This document shows, piece after piece, positions 14,685-23,150 of a stretch of DNA of 23,627 nucleotides. The position numbers and the translations under genes are program-made. The stretch's first letter is position 1. Each line of letters starts with the position of its first letter. Origin of the DNA: a virus. The stretch spans positions 1 to 23,627 of IMG/VR virus record IMGVR_UViG_3300044692_000147; one strand, written 5' to 3'. The notes beneath the pieces were generated by a model. That model made no database searches and was not told the DNA's origin. It was given only the letters and a program-made list of their open reading frames with translations.

Positions 14685-15037
14685 GCATCGTGGACACCTC
14701 GAACGCGATCGCGGACGCGCTGCGCACGGTCGAGGGGTTGAGCGTCTACACCGAACTGGACGCCAACCCGAACCTACCAGCGGTGTTCGTGGGCCCACCG
14801 GAGCTGACGTGGACGGCCTACAACTCGGCTCGGGCGGATCAGCTCGTGTTCCGGTTGTACCTCGTGGTGGCCAGCAACGGTTACGCCGTCGCCGCCCTGG
14901 AACCGCTGCTGGACGCGATCTCCGACGCGTTGGCGTCGCAGACCGACTCCGCGCTGACGCAGGCCGTCCCATCGAACTGGCCGGCCGGCACCGCGAACCT
15001 CCCGGCCTACCTCCTGACCTTGGAAGCGGGGACCTGA
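14681..15037 (+). CDS. Tail terminator-like or neck protein
   Basis: This 118-residue protein has an alpha/beta pattern (SNAIADALRTVEGLSVYTEL, then AVFVGPPELTW, LVFRLYLVVASNGYAVAALE) seen in tail-completion/tail-terminator proteins, with beta strands alternating with helices. It precedes the tail tube gene, which fits. The GTG at 14681 overlaps the adaptor stop (GTGA). Exact family membership is not certain. Confidence 0.65.
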   Translation: MSIVDTSNAIADALRTVEGLSVYTELDANPNLPAVFVGPPELTWTAYNSARADQLVFRLYLVVASNGYAVAALEPLLDAISDALASQTDSALTQAVPSNWPAGTANLPAYLLTLEAGT

Positions 15038-15038
15038 C

Positions 15039-15479
15039 ATGACCGCACCGCAGCCGCACATCCGCCGGCTCAAGATCATCACGTTGACGTTGGACGCGAC
15101 CGAGGTGTCCGGCCAGATCAACTCGTGGACCTTCGACCCGGGGTTCAAGCTGGGCGACCAGCTGTGGACGTTCGCCACGGCCGGCGAGGGCCACAACATG
15201 GCCTACGAGGAGACCGACCCGCAGGCCACGCTCGAACTGAAGTTCTACGACGACTGGCGCAACGGCGGGATCTCCGACTTCCTGTGGTCGACCGCGCCGA
15301 ACACCGTCGTGGACTTCACGCTGGAACACCATCCCGACATCCCCGCCGAGCACGTCACGGTCTCCGGGTCGCTGATCGTGCTGCCGCACCAGATCGGCGG
15401 GGACGCACGGTCCAACGAGCAGGGCGACCAGACGTTCGGCGTGCTGGCCGGCTACACCTACACCCCGGCAGGTGGATGA
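15039..15479 (+). CDS. Major tail tube protein
   Basis: This 146-residue protein is the probable tail tube subunit. It is nearly all beta strand (IITLTLDATEVSGQINSWTF, LELKFYDDWRNGGISDFLW, VDFTLEHHPDIPAEHVTVSG), with the terminal DQTFGVLAGYTY strand expected of tube proteins. The ATG at 15039 follows the preceding stop by one base, with GCGGGGA upstream. It precedes the tail assembly chaperone and tape measure as in most siphophages. Confidence 0.8.
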   Translation: MTAPQPHIRRLKIITLTLDATEVSGQINSWTFDPGFKLGDQLWTFATAGEGHNMAYEETDPQATLELKFYDDWRNGGISDFLWSTAPNTVVDFTLEHHPDIPAEHVTVSGSLIVLPHQIGGDARSNEQGDQTFGVLAGYTYTPAGG

Positions 15480-15832
15480 TGGCGCGCACGAGTGTGACGA
15501 CCCAGCCGATCGTGTTCGCCGGCCTGGTCCCGTCGATGACGGCACCGGCGGGCACCGGTTCGACGAGCGGTGACATCGTCGACGTGGGCCGCAACATCCT
15601 GGTCGTGAAGAACGGTGACGTGTCGTCGATGACGGTCACGGTGGAGACACCGGAAACGGTGGACGGCCTGGACATCGCCGACCGCACGGTGACGGTCGCG
15701 GCCGGCGCGACCGCGTACATTCCGCTGACCTCAACGCACTACCGGCAGCCGGTGGGCAGCGCGGACGCCGGCCGCGCGTACGTCGACTACTCGTCGGTGA
15801 CCTCGGTGACCCGGGCGGTGATGGGGCTGTGA
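15479..15832 (+). CDS. Beta-rich structural hypothetical protein
   Basis: This 117-residue protein has an Ig-like beta pattern (SSMTVTVETPETVDGLDIAD, RTVTVAAGATAYIPL) and is probably a virion component, for instance a tail-tube decoration or domain. It is not recognised further. Two ATGs in series (15476, 15479) are possible; I chose 15479 because AGGTGG then lies at a proper distance. It lies between the tail tube and the chaperone. Confidence 0.6.
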   Translation: MARTSVTTQPIVFAGLVPSMTAPAGTGSTSGDIVDVGRNILVVKNGDVSSMTVTVETPETVDGLDIADRTVTVAAGATAYIPLTSTHYRQPVGSADAGRAYVDYSSVTSVTRAVMGL

Positions 15833-16140
15833 GCGCTGTCGCGTTGCGGCTGGACGTGTGGCCCGACGGCGCGGAGAAGCCGACGGTGCTAGAGGTCAAA
15901 CCGCGGGATGTCCTGGCGTGGGAGCGCAACAACCGGGGCCGTTCGGCGGTGCAGCTGGGCGACGAGGCGTGGAAGCTGGAGTACCTCTACGAGGTCGCAT
16001 GGCAGGCGCTGGGCCAGCCGGGCGGCGACTTCGCGAAGTTCTGCGCGACAACGGATGTCACCTGGACCCAGGGCGCCAGCTCCGACCAGGAGGACGAGGC
16101 AGCGGACCCTACGAGCGTGGCAGCATCCACCGAGTCCTGA
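15829..16140 (+). CDS. Tail assembly chaperone, short (G-like) form
   Basis: This 103-residue protein starts with a beta-strand-rich part (VALRLDVWPDGAEKPTVLEV) and contains DVLAWERNN and WKLEYLYEVAWQALGQPGGD, as in tail assembly chaperones of the gpG type that bind the tape measure protein. GTG at 15829 overlaps the preceding stop. The last ~25 residues are an acidic, Ser/Ala-rich tail, typical of the region before a frameshift. The longer form extends in the -1 frame to 16250. Confidence 0.75.
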   Translation: MSAVALRLDVWPDGAEKPTVLEVKPRDVLAWERNNRGRSAVQLGDEAWKLEYLYEVAWQALGQPGGDFAKFCATTDVTWTQGASSDQEDEAADPTSVAASTES

Positions 16141-16250
16141 TCGAACTGGCGTTGCAGACCGGTATCCCGGTCAGCGAGTGGCGCCGGGAGTATGAGGAGG
16201 ACGAGAGGGTTGTTGCCACAGCGGTGAGTTTGGTACGGAAGCGGAAGTGA
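16110..16250 (+). CDS. -1 frameshift extension of tail assembly chaperone (GT-like)
   Basis: In the -1 frame relative to the chaperone gene, the reading continues past its stop (16138-16140) to 16250. It encodes LIELALQTGIPVSEWRREYE and then DERVVATAVSLVRKRK, which is the usual second-chaperone domain ending (a TGIP-x-S-x-W then VAT pattern). The extension has no good start codon of its own, so it is best read as a ribosomal frameshift product. The slip site is uncertain; CCCT at 16107-16110 lets the Pro codon slip from CCT to CCC and would give a 140-residue fusion with Tyr next. No classic heptamer is seen. Confidence 0.65.
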   Translation, partial: YERGSIHRVLIELALQTGIPVSEWRREYEEDERVVATAVSLVRKRK

Positions 16251-16311
16251 CGACTGGCGCGGAGCCCGCCTGACGGCTCGGTCCACAGCGGATCGGGAGG
16301 AGGCGGGTTCC
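16251..16311 (+). other. Gap with SD-overlapping inverted repeat
   Basis: This 61-base gap holds CCCGCCT (16265-16271) and AGGCGGG (16301-16307), a perfect 7-bp inverted repeat, plus a smaller GAGCC/GGCTC hairpin in its loop. The right arm overlaps the strong GGGAGGAGG of the gp10-like gene. Confidence 0.45.
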
Positions 16312-16797
16312 GTGGCGAAGTCGGGTTTGACGTTCAAGGTCAGCATCAAGGGGCTGCGGGAGACGCTGGCCGCGTTCCGGGAGCTGCCCAAGGAAGCCAA
16401 CGCCGAGTTGCGGACCCGCACGCGGGAGCTGGCCGACAAGGTCGCCCAGTCAGCGGAGGCCGCGGGTATCCGGTCCGGGGCGCAAGCGGCGCTGGTGGCG
16501 CGTACGGTCAAGGCCCGCCGCGACCGGGTGCCCAGTGTCCAGGCCGGTGGCGGTGCGCGGCTCGGGCGCAACGGGTCGCCCGCGTACGCGTTGCTGTTCG
16601 GTTCCGAGTTCGGCATGAACGAGCACTCGGGCTGGTACGGCAAGCCGCGCTACGACGAGTCGACCGGGTTCCAGTACCACCCGCACACCGGGACCATCGG
16701 CCTGTGGTTCTTCCCCACGGTCGAGCGTGAGGCGCCGGCGATCGCGGACGCCTGGGACAAGGTCGCCGCGGACATCATCGCCAGGTTCGGTGCGTGA
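16312..16797 (+). CDS. HK97 gp10-like protein
   Basis: This 161-residue protein resembles the HK97 gp10-like head-tail/tail family: FKVSIKGLRETLAAFRELPK, then ELRTRTRELADKVAQSAEAA, a GSPAYALLFGSEFGM segment and a C-terminal EREAPAIADAWDKVAADIIA helix. GTG at 16312 is preceded by GGGAGGAGG (16295-16303). The arm AGGCGGG (16301-16307) also pairs with CCCGCCT (16265-16271), so the ribosome binding site may be structured. The position after the chaperone, instead of before the tail tube, is unusual. Confidence 0.65.
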   Translation: MAKSGLTFKVSIKGLRETLAAFRELPKEANAELRTRTRELADKVAQSAEAAGIRSGAQAALVARTVKARRDRVPSVQAGGGARLGRNGSPAYALLFGSEFGMNEHSGWYGKPRYDESTGFQYHPHTGTIGLWFFPTVEREAPAIADAWDKVAADIIARFGA

Positions 16798-19097
16798 TGG
16801 CCGGAACCCGCACGATCACGATCAAGTTCGACGGGACCGCCAAGGGCCTGATCACCGAGGCTGCCCTGGCGGGCAGGGCGATCGACGGCATCGGCAAGAA
16901 CACGTCGGGCATGAAGAAGGCCGAAGCCGAGGCCGACGCGCTGAGCAAGAAGCTGAAGCAGACCGCCACCGACGCCAAGGAGTCCGGCAGCCTGGCGGGC
17001 GCTTCGTTGGCGCTGGGGTTGTCGGCGGCGGCTCCGCTGATCAGTTCGGCGTTGATCGGTGGTGTGTCGCTGGGGTTCGTCGGCGTCGCCGGCCTGGTGC
17101 AGAAGAACAACCAGCAGGTCAAGGACAGTTTCGGTGATCTGAAGTCCCAGGTCGTCGACGAGATGCAGGGCGCGTCCGACCAGGTCGTGCCGTACCTGGT
17201 GAAGGCCGGGCACTCGTTGCAGCAGGAGTTCGCGAACCTCGGCCCGCAGTTGCACGAGGCGTTCTCCTACGCCGGCCCGGACATCCAGATCCTGACCGAT
17301 GGCGTGGACAACCTGGCCGACAACGCCATGCCCGGCCTGGTCACCACGATGCGCAACAGCAAGCCGATCGTGCAGGGTGTGTCCACCGTGCTCGGCGACT
17401 TGGGCACGACGGCGACGACCGTGCTGGACTCGGTGTCCAGCCACAGTCAGGAGTTCGGTACTGACCTCGCCGAGATCGGCGGCCTGATCAAGAACGTGGG
17501 CAGTATCACCGCTGGTGTGCTGCCTGGCCTGGCCAGCGGGTTCGGCACCACGGTGGGTACCGCGAACACGCTGCTGGGCGCGCTCAAGCCGATCGCCCCG
17601 GTCGTCGGCGACATCACCGGTGAAGTACTGCCCGCCGTCGGCGCGTTCAAGCTGTTCGGCCTGGCGACCGCGCCGCTGAACAACCTCGGCAGCAAGGTCG
17701 CCGGACTGGCTGGCCGGTGGGGTGACTTCACCGCGAAGCTGACGGGCAGCGAGGCGGCCGGTGTGAAGGTCACCAACACCGCGGCGAAACTGGGCGGCGC
17801 CGTCGGCAAGATCGGCGACGCGTTGCCGCTCACCGCCGCGGGATTGACCGCGCTCTCGGCGATCTCGGACAAGCTCCACGGCAACGCCGATCAACTGGCC
17901 AATAGTCTGCTCAACGACACCGGGCCGGCGTTGAACGCGACCAGCTTGCAGTTGGCCAAGAACAACGTCCAGGCGGACATCACCAACCACACCCTGGGCG
18001 TCACCAACAACATCCTCGGCAACCTGGTGCCGACCACGCAGGACGTGGAGTCCGGCCTCTCCGACGTGCAGAAAGCACAGGTCGACTACAACCAAGCGGT
18101 CTCCGATTTCGGGGAGAACTCGAAGCAGGCCACGGTCGCGCAGAAGAACCTGGCCGCTGCCAACGACAAGGACCAGGAAGCGCAGAAGCGGCTCAACCAG
18201 GCGCTGCTCAACACGAACGCGCAGCTCGTCCAGCAGGAGACCGACACCCTGAACCTGGTCAACGCGTCCCTCGGATTGCAGGGCGCGGCGCTCAACGTGC
18301 AGACCGCGCAGAAGTCCTATTCGGACGCAGTCAAGGCGTCCGGGAAGAACAGCACGGACGCCAAGCAGGCGTTCATTGCGTTGCAGCAAGCCCAGTCCGA
18401 CGAGGCTACGGCCGCTGTCAACTCCGCTGCCGCCGCGCATTCGAACGCCAGCGCGAGTGACCTGGCCAAGTTCAAGAGCGACGCCTACACGGCCTCGGTG
18501 TTGGGCATGGCCGCGGCGTCGAAGGGCCACCTGACACCGGCGTTGCAGGAGATGGTCAACGGCCTGACACAGGCCCAGGTGTCCGCGTTCGAGGCGACCG
18601 GCAAGGTGAACGGCACGTCGCAGGCGATCGTCAAGGTCAACGGTAAGACCGTGAAGATCAACGTTGACGGCACCGGGCAGGCCGTGGCGAACGCGAAGGC
18701 GGTGCAGACCGCCATCGACAAGGTCCACGGCAAGAGCGTCTACCTGAACACGTACATCGACACGATCGTGAAGGGTCCTGGGGCTAGCGCTATCGGCAGT
18801 GCGCCCGGGCTGGCCGGGCTGCTCGGCCTGTCCGCACCGCATCGCGCGAAGGGCGGCCCGGTGCTTGCCGGCATGCCCTACGTGGTCGGTGACGGCGGTG
18901 GCCCGGAGATCTTCGTTCCACAGCAGACCGGGCACATCGTCGGCACCAAGGAATCCGCGGACATCCTCGGCGCCGGTGGTGACACGTTCGACCTGATCAT
19001 CGCCGACCAGGTCATCGCGTCCATCGTGGACGGCCGACTGCGCGCGCACAACAGGACCCTGGTCAGCAGGGTCAAGGCCGGATCGGGGGTCCACTGA
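16797..19097 (+). CDS. Tape measure protein
   Basis: This 766-residue protein is the tail-length ruler. It starts with a beta-strand KFDGTAKGL and a long helical region, holds hydrophobic segments (ALGLSAAAPLISSALIGGVS, LGFVGVAGLV) typical of tape measures, repeated coiled-coil segments (about 420-570, rich in Gln/Asn/Ala), and ends with the tape-measure tail AKGGPVLAGMPYVVGDGGGP followed by EIFVPQQTGHIVGT. The usual 0.15 nm per residue implies a tail near 115 nm. ATG 16797 overlaps the preceding stop; GTG 16794 is the alternative. Confidence 0.93.
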   Translation: MAGTRTITIKFDGTAKGLITEAALAGRAIDGIGKNTSGMKKAEAEADALSKKLKQTATDAKESGSLAGASLALGLSAAAPLISSALIGGVSLGFVGVAGLVQKNNQQVKDSFGDLKSQVVDEMQGASDQVVPYLVKAGHSLQQEFANLGPQLHEAFSYAGPDIQILTDGVDNLADNAMPGLVTTMRNSKPIVQGVSTVLGDLGTTATTVLDSVSSHSQEFGTDLAEIGGLIKNVGSITAGVLPGLASGFGTTVGTANTLLGALKPIAPVVGDITGEVLPAVGAFKLFGLATAPLNNLGSKVAGLAGRWGDFTAKLTGSEAAGVKVTNTAAKLGGAVGKIGDALPLTAAGLTALSAISDKLHGNADQLANSLLNDTGPALNATSLQLAKNNVQADITNHTLGVTNNILGNLVPTTQDVESGLSDVQKAQVDYNQAVSDFGENSKQATVAQKNLAAANDKDQEAQKRLNQALLNTNAQLVQQETDTLNLVNASLGLQGAALNVQTAQKSYSDAVKASGKNSTDAKQAFIALQQAQSDEATAAVNSAAAAHSNASASDLAKFKSDAYTASVLGMAAASKGHLTPALQEMVNGLTQAQVSAFEATGKVNGTSQAIVKVNGKTVKINVDGTGQAVANAKAVQTAIDKVHGKSVYLNTYIDTIVKGPGASAIGSAPGLAGLLGLSAPHRAKGGPVLAGMPYVVGDGGGPEIFVPQQTGHIVGTKESADILGAGGDTFDLIIADQVIASIVDGRLRAHNRTLVSRVKAGSGVH

Positions 19098-20467
19098 TGC
19101 CCGTCACCGCGACCTACGACGACACGACCGCGAAGGTCACCGTGTCCGCGACCGGCGCGCCGGCCACCTCGTCCACGGCGCTGTTCGAGCGATCCACCGA
19201 CCAGGTCACCTGGACGCAGGTCCGTGGCGGCCAGGCCGTGCCGGTGGCGTCCTCGACCGCGTCGATCATCGACTACGAGTACGCGGCCGGCGTGCCGAAC
19301 TACTACCGGGTGACGTGGATGTCCACGACCCTGTCGGCGTGGGTGTCCACCGGCGACACCAGCGGGCAGACCGCGTCCAACGTGCCCTCGACGACGACGA
19401 TCCCGGTCTCCGGTGCCACCGGCATCGGGGACCTGGTCGGCATCCTGGTCAGCCTGTCCGCCGCGCCGACCTCGGGCACGATCACGTGCACGACGCCCGG
19501 ATGGACGATCTGCACCATCGGCACCCTCGGTGCGCTGCTGACCGCCTCGTACGTGCCCGGCCTGGCGAACCCGGTCGTCGGTGTCACCGTCGCCAGCACG
19601 ACGAGCCTGTCGTGGTACCAGTTCCGCTACCGCAACAGCGTGCTGCTGTCCGCGGGCAGCCAGGTCAACGCGGCCGCGACGAGCATCGCCGTGCCGAATG
19701 TCATCGCGGGGTCCGGTGTGGAGCTGGTCCTGCTGGCCGCACGCGCCGCCTCGTTCACCGCGCCGGTCACGCCGACGATGGACTTCGCCGACGCGACCAA
19801 GGGCATCGTCGCCGACCACAACGCCGCGTTCTGGGGCGCGCCGTTCACCATCACGTTCGGCTCGGCCAGCTCGGCGGCGTCGTTCGAGATCCAGCTGTGG
19901 ACCGGGCAGGCACCCTATCTGTTGCGGGAGACCACCAGCGTGACGCCCAACCAGACGGCCGCGTGGCTGAAGAACCCGCTGAGGCCGTTCCTCAACCGGG
20001 TCGTGCAGGTCGTCGGTTTCGACGACATCACCCGGCAGTCCCGGAGCGGCGTGTTCGACGTGATCGGCAGGACGCTGCCGGTCGCGGTCACCGACCTGAT
20101 GTCCGGGCGGTCGACGACGATCACGATCCGCACCACCACGGCGGAGGAGGCCGATGACCTCGACGGCCTGATCGCCGTCGGTGAGGTGCTGCTGCTGCAC
20201 CCGGTCGGTGGGTCCGCGCTGCCGACCATGTACGCCGTGCCGGGCAACACGGCGCGGTCACGGGTCGCGCAGACCTCGGCGGTGCGCCGGTTCTCGCTGC
20301 CACTGGCCGAGGTCGCCGTGCCCGACCTGACGCTCGCCGCGGTGCAGTCGACCTGGCAGACCGTCGTCAACACCTACGCCACGTGGGCGGATCTCGTCGC
20401 GGCGAAGGCGACGTGGAACGACGTGTTGCAGATCGTCGGCTCGGCCTCGGATGTGATCACCTCATGA
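19097..20467 (+). CDS. Distal/minor tail protein
   Basis: This 456-residue, beta-rich protein follows the tape measure. Residues 1-75 have an Fn3/Ig-like pattern (TATYDDTTAKVTVSATG, FERSTDQVTWTQVRGG, YYRVTW). The C-terminal 170 residues contain WLKNPLRPFLNRVV and RSGVFDVIGRTLPVAVTDLM followed by SGRSTTITIRT, a distal-tail type signature of actinophage tails. The ATG at 19097 shares the last base of the tape-measure stop (TGATG). It is probably part of the tail tip. Confidence 0.75.
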   Translation: MPVTATYDDTTAKVTVSATGAPATSSTALFERSTDQVTWTQVRGGQAVPVASSTASIIDYEYAAGVPNYYRVTWMSTTLSAWVSTGDTSGQTASNVPSTTTIPVSGATGIGDLVGILVSLSAAPTSGTITCTTPGWTICTIGTLGALLTASYVPGLANPVVGVTVASTTSLSWYQFRYRNSVLLSAGSQVNAAATSIAVPNVIAGSGVELVLLAARAASFTAPVTPTMDFADATKGIVADHNAAFWGAPFTITFGSASSAASFEIQLWTGQAPYLLRETTSVTPNQTAAWLKNPLRPFLNRVVQVVGFDDITRQSRSGVFDVIGRTLPVAVTDLMSGRSTTITIRTTTAEEADDLDGLIAVGEVLLLHPVGGSALPTMYAVPGNTARSRVAQTSAVRRFSLPLAEVAVPDLTLAAVQSTWQTVVNTYATWADLVAAKATWNDVLQIVGSASDVITS

Positions 20468-21594
20468 GGCCGGTCACCGCTCGGTTCCTCGCCGCCGTGG
20501 CCAACGGTGGCAGCTACCGCGCGGACACTCGCGTCCGTGTCGTCCCGGCCGGGCAGAACGGCGTCAACCCCGGTTCGGTGTTGGCCACCCTGGACAACGT
20601 CGGCGGTACGGTGACGCTGGACTCGACGGCCGACGTGCGCGGCACGGTCGATCTGACCACGTCGGCATCGTTCTGGCCGGCCTCGGCGAGCGACCCGTTG
20701 ACCCCGTACGGCCACGAGTTGTTCGTCGAACGCGGCGTTGTCTACGGCGACGGCTCCCGCGAGTGGGTCAGCCAGGGCTACTACCGCATCGAGTCGGTCG
20801 ACCAACGCACCGCCCCGACCGGCACGGTCGACGTGGCCGGGTCGGACCGGATGGCCGGCATCAAGGACGCCCGCATCCCCTCACCGGTCACGTTCGCCGC
20901 CGGCACCGCCGTGACCACGGTCATCGAATCCCTGGTGTCCGACGTGTACCCGTGGGCCGTGTTCGACCTGGACGACGGTCTCACCGGTGTCCCCCTCGAC
21001 GCCGCGCAGACCACCACCGACGACCGGCACGGGTTCCTGCACGACCTGGCCACCAGCTACGGCATGGTCGCGTACTGGGACTACCGGGGCGTGTTCGTCG
21101 TGGCCCCACCACCGGACATCACCGTGCCGGTCGTGACCATCAAGAGCGGCGCCGGGGGCGTGCTGACCAGCCTGTCGCGGACCCTGTCCCGGGATGGCGT
21201 GTACAACGCGTGCGTCGCCTCGGGGGAACAGCTGTCCGACTCCATCCCGCCGGTGTCGGCGACCGTGGTCGACGACGATCCCGCCTCGCCGACCTACTGG
21301 GACGGCGAGTTCGGCCACGTGCCGCAGTTCTACAGCTCGTCCTTCCTGACGACCGGGTTGCAGTGCTACACGGCCGCGCAGTCGATCCTGGCCCAGAGCA
21401 CGGGGCTGCCCTACAGCGTCGACTTTGGACAGGTCCCCAACCCGGCCCTGGAGCCGCTGGACCCGATCCAGCTCAACTACCCGGGCCGCCGCGAGCAGCA
21501 TGTCATCAGCCAACTGGTGATCCCGCTGGACGCGGCCACCGCGCAGACCGCGCAGACCCGACAGCTGGTGAGCGGTGAGTTCAATGCGATCTGA
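20464..21594 (+). CDS. Tail hub-like protein (DUF5047-type)
   Basis: This 376-residue protein starts RPVTARFLAAVANGGSYRAD and RVRVVPAG, as in the DUF5047 group of actinophage tail proteins, and has hub-like features (TVDVAGSDRMAGIKDARIPS, ATSYGMVAYWDYRGVFVVAP, VLTSLSRTLSRDGVYN). Hub proteins close the tail tube at the cell-facing end. ATG 20464 overlaps the previous stop (ATGA). The family name is from memory of the pattern and is not verified. Confidence 0.7.
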   Translation: MRPVTARFLAAVANGGSYRADTRVRVVPAGQNGVNPGSVLATLDNVGGTVTLDSTADVRGTVDLTTSASFWPASASDPLTPYGHELFVERGVVYGDGSREWVSQGYYRIESVDQRTAPTGTVDVAGSDRMAGIKDARIPSPVTFAAGTAVTTVIESLVSDVYPWAVFDLDDGLTGVPLDAAQTTTDDRHGFLHDLATSYGMVAYWDYRGVFVVAPPPDITVPVVTIKSGAGGVLTSLSRTLSRDGVYNACVASGEQLSDSIPPVSATVVDDDPASPTYWDGEFGHVPQFYSSSFLTTGLQCYTAAQSILAQSTGLPYSVDFGQVPNPALEPLDPIQLNYPGRREQHVISQLVIPLDAATAQTAQTRQLVSGEFNAI

Positions 21595-22285
21595 CGATCT
21601 GTCGAGCTTGTTCACGCCGAACCCGATCGGCCCGGCGTTGCCGGCCGCTTTCCGACAGGCGCAGCTTCTCGCGTTCGACGCTGACGACGGGTCGAACACC
21701 GTCCAAATCGGAACCTCGACGATCGACGATCTACCACTGTTGGTGACAGGCGCGGAGATCGGCCTGTCGGCGGGTGACACCGTGGTCGTGATGTACCTCG
21801 GCAACACACCCATGATCGTCGGGAAGATCGCATCGGTCGGCGGCCCGAACTACGGTGCCAGCAGCACCGGGCATGCCCGGTTCCTGGACAACCTCAATGG
21901 GTTCGGGATTTCGAGTTCCGGGTCCATCTTGATCACGGACAGCACGGTGACCGTTCCGTCATGGGCTCACAGTGCCCAACTGGTGGCTTTCGGCTCGGCG
22001 TACATCTTCAACGGGGCTGGCGTCGATTGCGATTTCTACGTTCAATTCCTGTGGTCGGATTCGGCTGGGAACTCCGGTCACTCCGCGACCATTCAAGGCC
22101 CTTCTGTGGCTGGCAAACGCAATCCGGCGTACGCGCAGTACGCTGAGCTTATCCCCGTGGGCCCGGGGGCGACGCTGACGTTTCAGCTGAAGGCGTTGAC
22201 CTCGGTCACGCAACCGAACGATGTGAACGCATTCGCCGGCATGACCGGGTACCTGGAATTTTATCGCGAGTCGGTTCCCAGCTAG
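21584..22285 (+). CDS. Tail protein with OB-like N-terminus and adhesin-like C-terminus
   Basis: This 233-residue protein has an N-terminal domain of about 85 residues (AFRQAQLLAFDADDGSNTVQ, then AEIGLSAGDTVVVMYLGNTPM) resembling the OB-fold of tail spike/baseplate proteins. The remaining 140 residues are beta-rich and Gly/Ser-rich (SGSILITDSTVTVPSWAHSA, VDCDFYVQFLWSD) like a jelly-roll receptor-binding domain. Base composition falls in the C-terminal part (22021-22080 is 32 G+C of 60). ATG 21584 has GGTGAG upstream; GTG 21575 is possible. It ends in TAG, not the TGA usual here. Confidence 0.65.
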   Translation: MRSDDLSSLFTPNPIGPALPAAFRQAQLLAFDADDGSNTVQIGTSTIDDLPLLVTGAEIGLSAGDTVVVMYLGNTPMIVGKIASVGGPNYGASSTGHARFLDNLNGFGISSSGSILITDSTVTVPSWAHSAQLVAFGSAYIFNGAGVDCDFYVQFLWSDSAGNSGHSATIQGPSVAGKRNPAYAQYAELIPVGPGATLTFQLKALTSVTQPNDVNAFAGMTGYLEFYRESVPS

Positions 22286-22294
22286 GAGGCATTG

Positions 22295-22894
22295 ATGACT
22301 GCGCACACCGCGAACTACTCGTTCCCGTACCCGGAGCTGACCGACACGCCCGACGGTGCAACGGAAACGCAGAACCTGGCCGTCGCGGTCGACGCCGCCC
22401 TGGCGACGGAAGCCTCGACCCGCACGACCGCGACCGGCCGTGCCGCGCTGCTGGCGACGCTGATGGGCAGCGCGGTCATGCGGTACACGACCCTGTCGGG
22501 CACGATCAACAGCTTGTCGTCGTCCAGCTATGGCGCATTGTTGGACAGCAGCTCCAACAGCTGCGGACACTCGTTCGTCGCGCCACCGTCCGGAATAGTG
22601 GTGATCAAATGGGGTCTCAACGTCTCGTCCGGGACGACCAGCTCCACCGTGTTCGTCGGCACCGCGGTGAAGACGGGCGGCACGGTCGGTGCCGGCACGC
22701 TGGTATCCGATGTCACCGACGACGAGGCGTTCACCTGCGCCGACACACAGCGCTACCCCGGGCAACGGGAACGGCCGGTGACCGGCCTGACGCCGGGATC
22801 GACGTACAACGTCCGCATCTCCTGGCGTAACTCCGGTGTCACCACGTCCACGGCCAACAAGCCGTGGATCATCACCGAACCGAAGCTGGCATGA
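22295..22894 (+). CDS. Minor tail/fibre-like protein
   Basis: This 199-residue protein starts NYSFPYPELTDTPDGATETQ followed by NLAVAVDAALATE, a fibre-base segment seen in actinophage tail proteins, with a beta-rich Ser/Thr/Gly C-terminal part (FVAPPSGIVVIKWGLNVSSG, YNVRISWRNSG). It is a likely receptor-binding fibre or appendage. ATG at 22295 is chosen because a strong TAGGAGG (22283-22289) lies five bases upstream. An upstream TTG at 22292 is less likely. The stop overlaps an ATG (ATGA). Confidence 0.7.
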   Translation: MTAHTANYSFPYPELTDTPDGATETQNLAVAVDAALATEASTRTTATGRAALLATLMGSAVMRYTTLSGTINSLSSSSYGALLDSSSNSCGHSFVAPPSGIVVIKWGLNVSSGTTSSTVFVGTAVKTGGTVGAGTLVSDVTDDEAFTCADTQRYPGQRERPVTGLTPGSTYNVRISWRNSGVTTSTANKPWIITEPKLA

Positions 22895-22905
22895 CGGGAG
22901 CCGAC

Positions 22906-23139
22906 GTGACCGACACGGACCGGATCGACGAGCTGATCCGCACCACGGCCCGCATCGAGGCCAAGGTGGACACCCTGGACGCCAAGCTGGACGGCCACGC
23001 CGAGAAGCTGGCCGGCCACGAAGTGCGCATCGCGATGCTCGAACGGACCGGGCAACGCCAGTGGGAGCGGTTCGCGCTGTGGGTGACTGTGCTGGTCGCG
23101 CTGCTGGCCGCGGTCCTGCCGCAGCTGATGGGCCACTGA
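22906..23139 (+). CDS. XhlA-like coiled-coil membrane protein, lysis module
   Basis: This 77-residue protein has an N-terminal coiled coil (IDELIRTTARIEAKVDTLDA, then KLDGHAEKLAGHEVRIAMLE) and a C-terminal transmembrane segment (FALWVTVLVALLAAVLPQLM). That is the XhlA/hemolysin-type layout that assists lysis beside an endolysin. I chose GTG 22906: TGACGGGAGCC at 22892-22902 ends 3 bases before it and the same 11 bases occur at 23137-23147, with the start again at +14. ATG 22891, overlapping the preceding stop, is the alternative (82 residues). Confidence 0.75.
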   Translation: MTDTDRIDELIRTTARIEAKVDTLDAKLDGHAEKLAGHEVRIAMLERTGQRQWERFALWVTVLVALLAAVLPQLMGH

Positions 23140-23150
23140 CGGGAGCCACG

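Noticed and set aside
15858-16109. N-terminal part of the -1 frame as an independent protein
   Set aside because: Before about 16110 it encodes Arg/Gly-rich nonsense; only the extension after the chaperone stop has family features.
16650-19094. 814-codon minus-strand frame opposite the tape measure gene
   Set aside because: Arg/Asp/Gly-rich without domain logic and no promoter or ribosome binding site; tape measure codons explain it.
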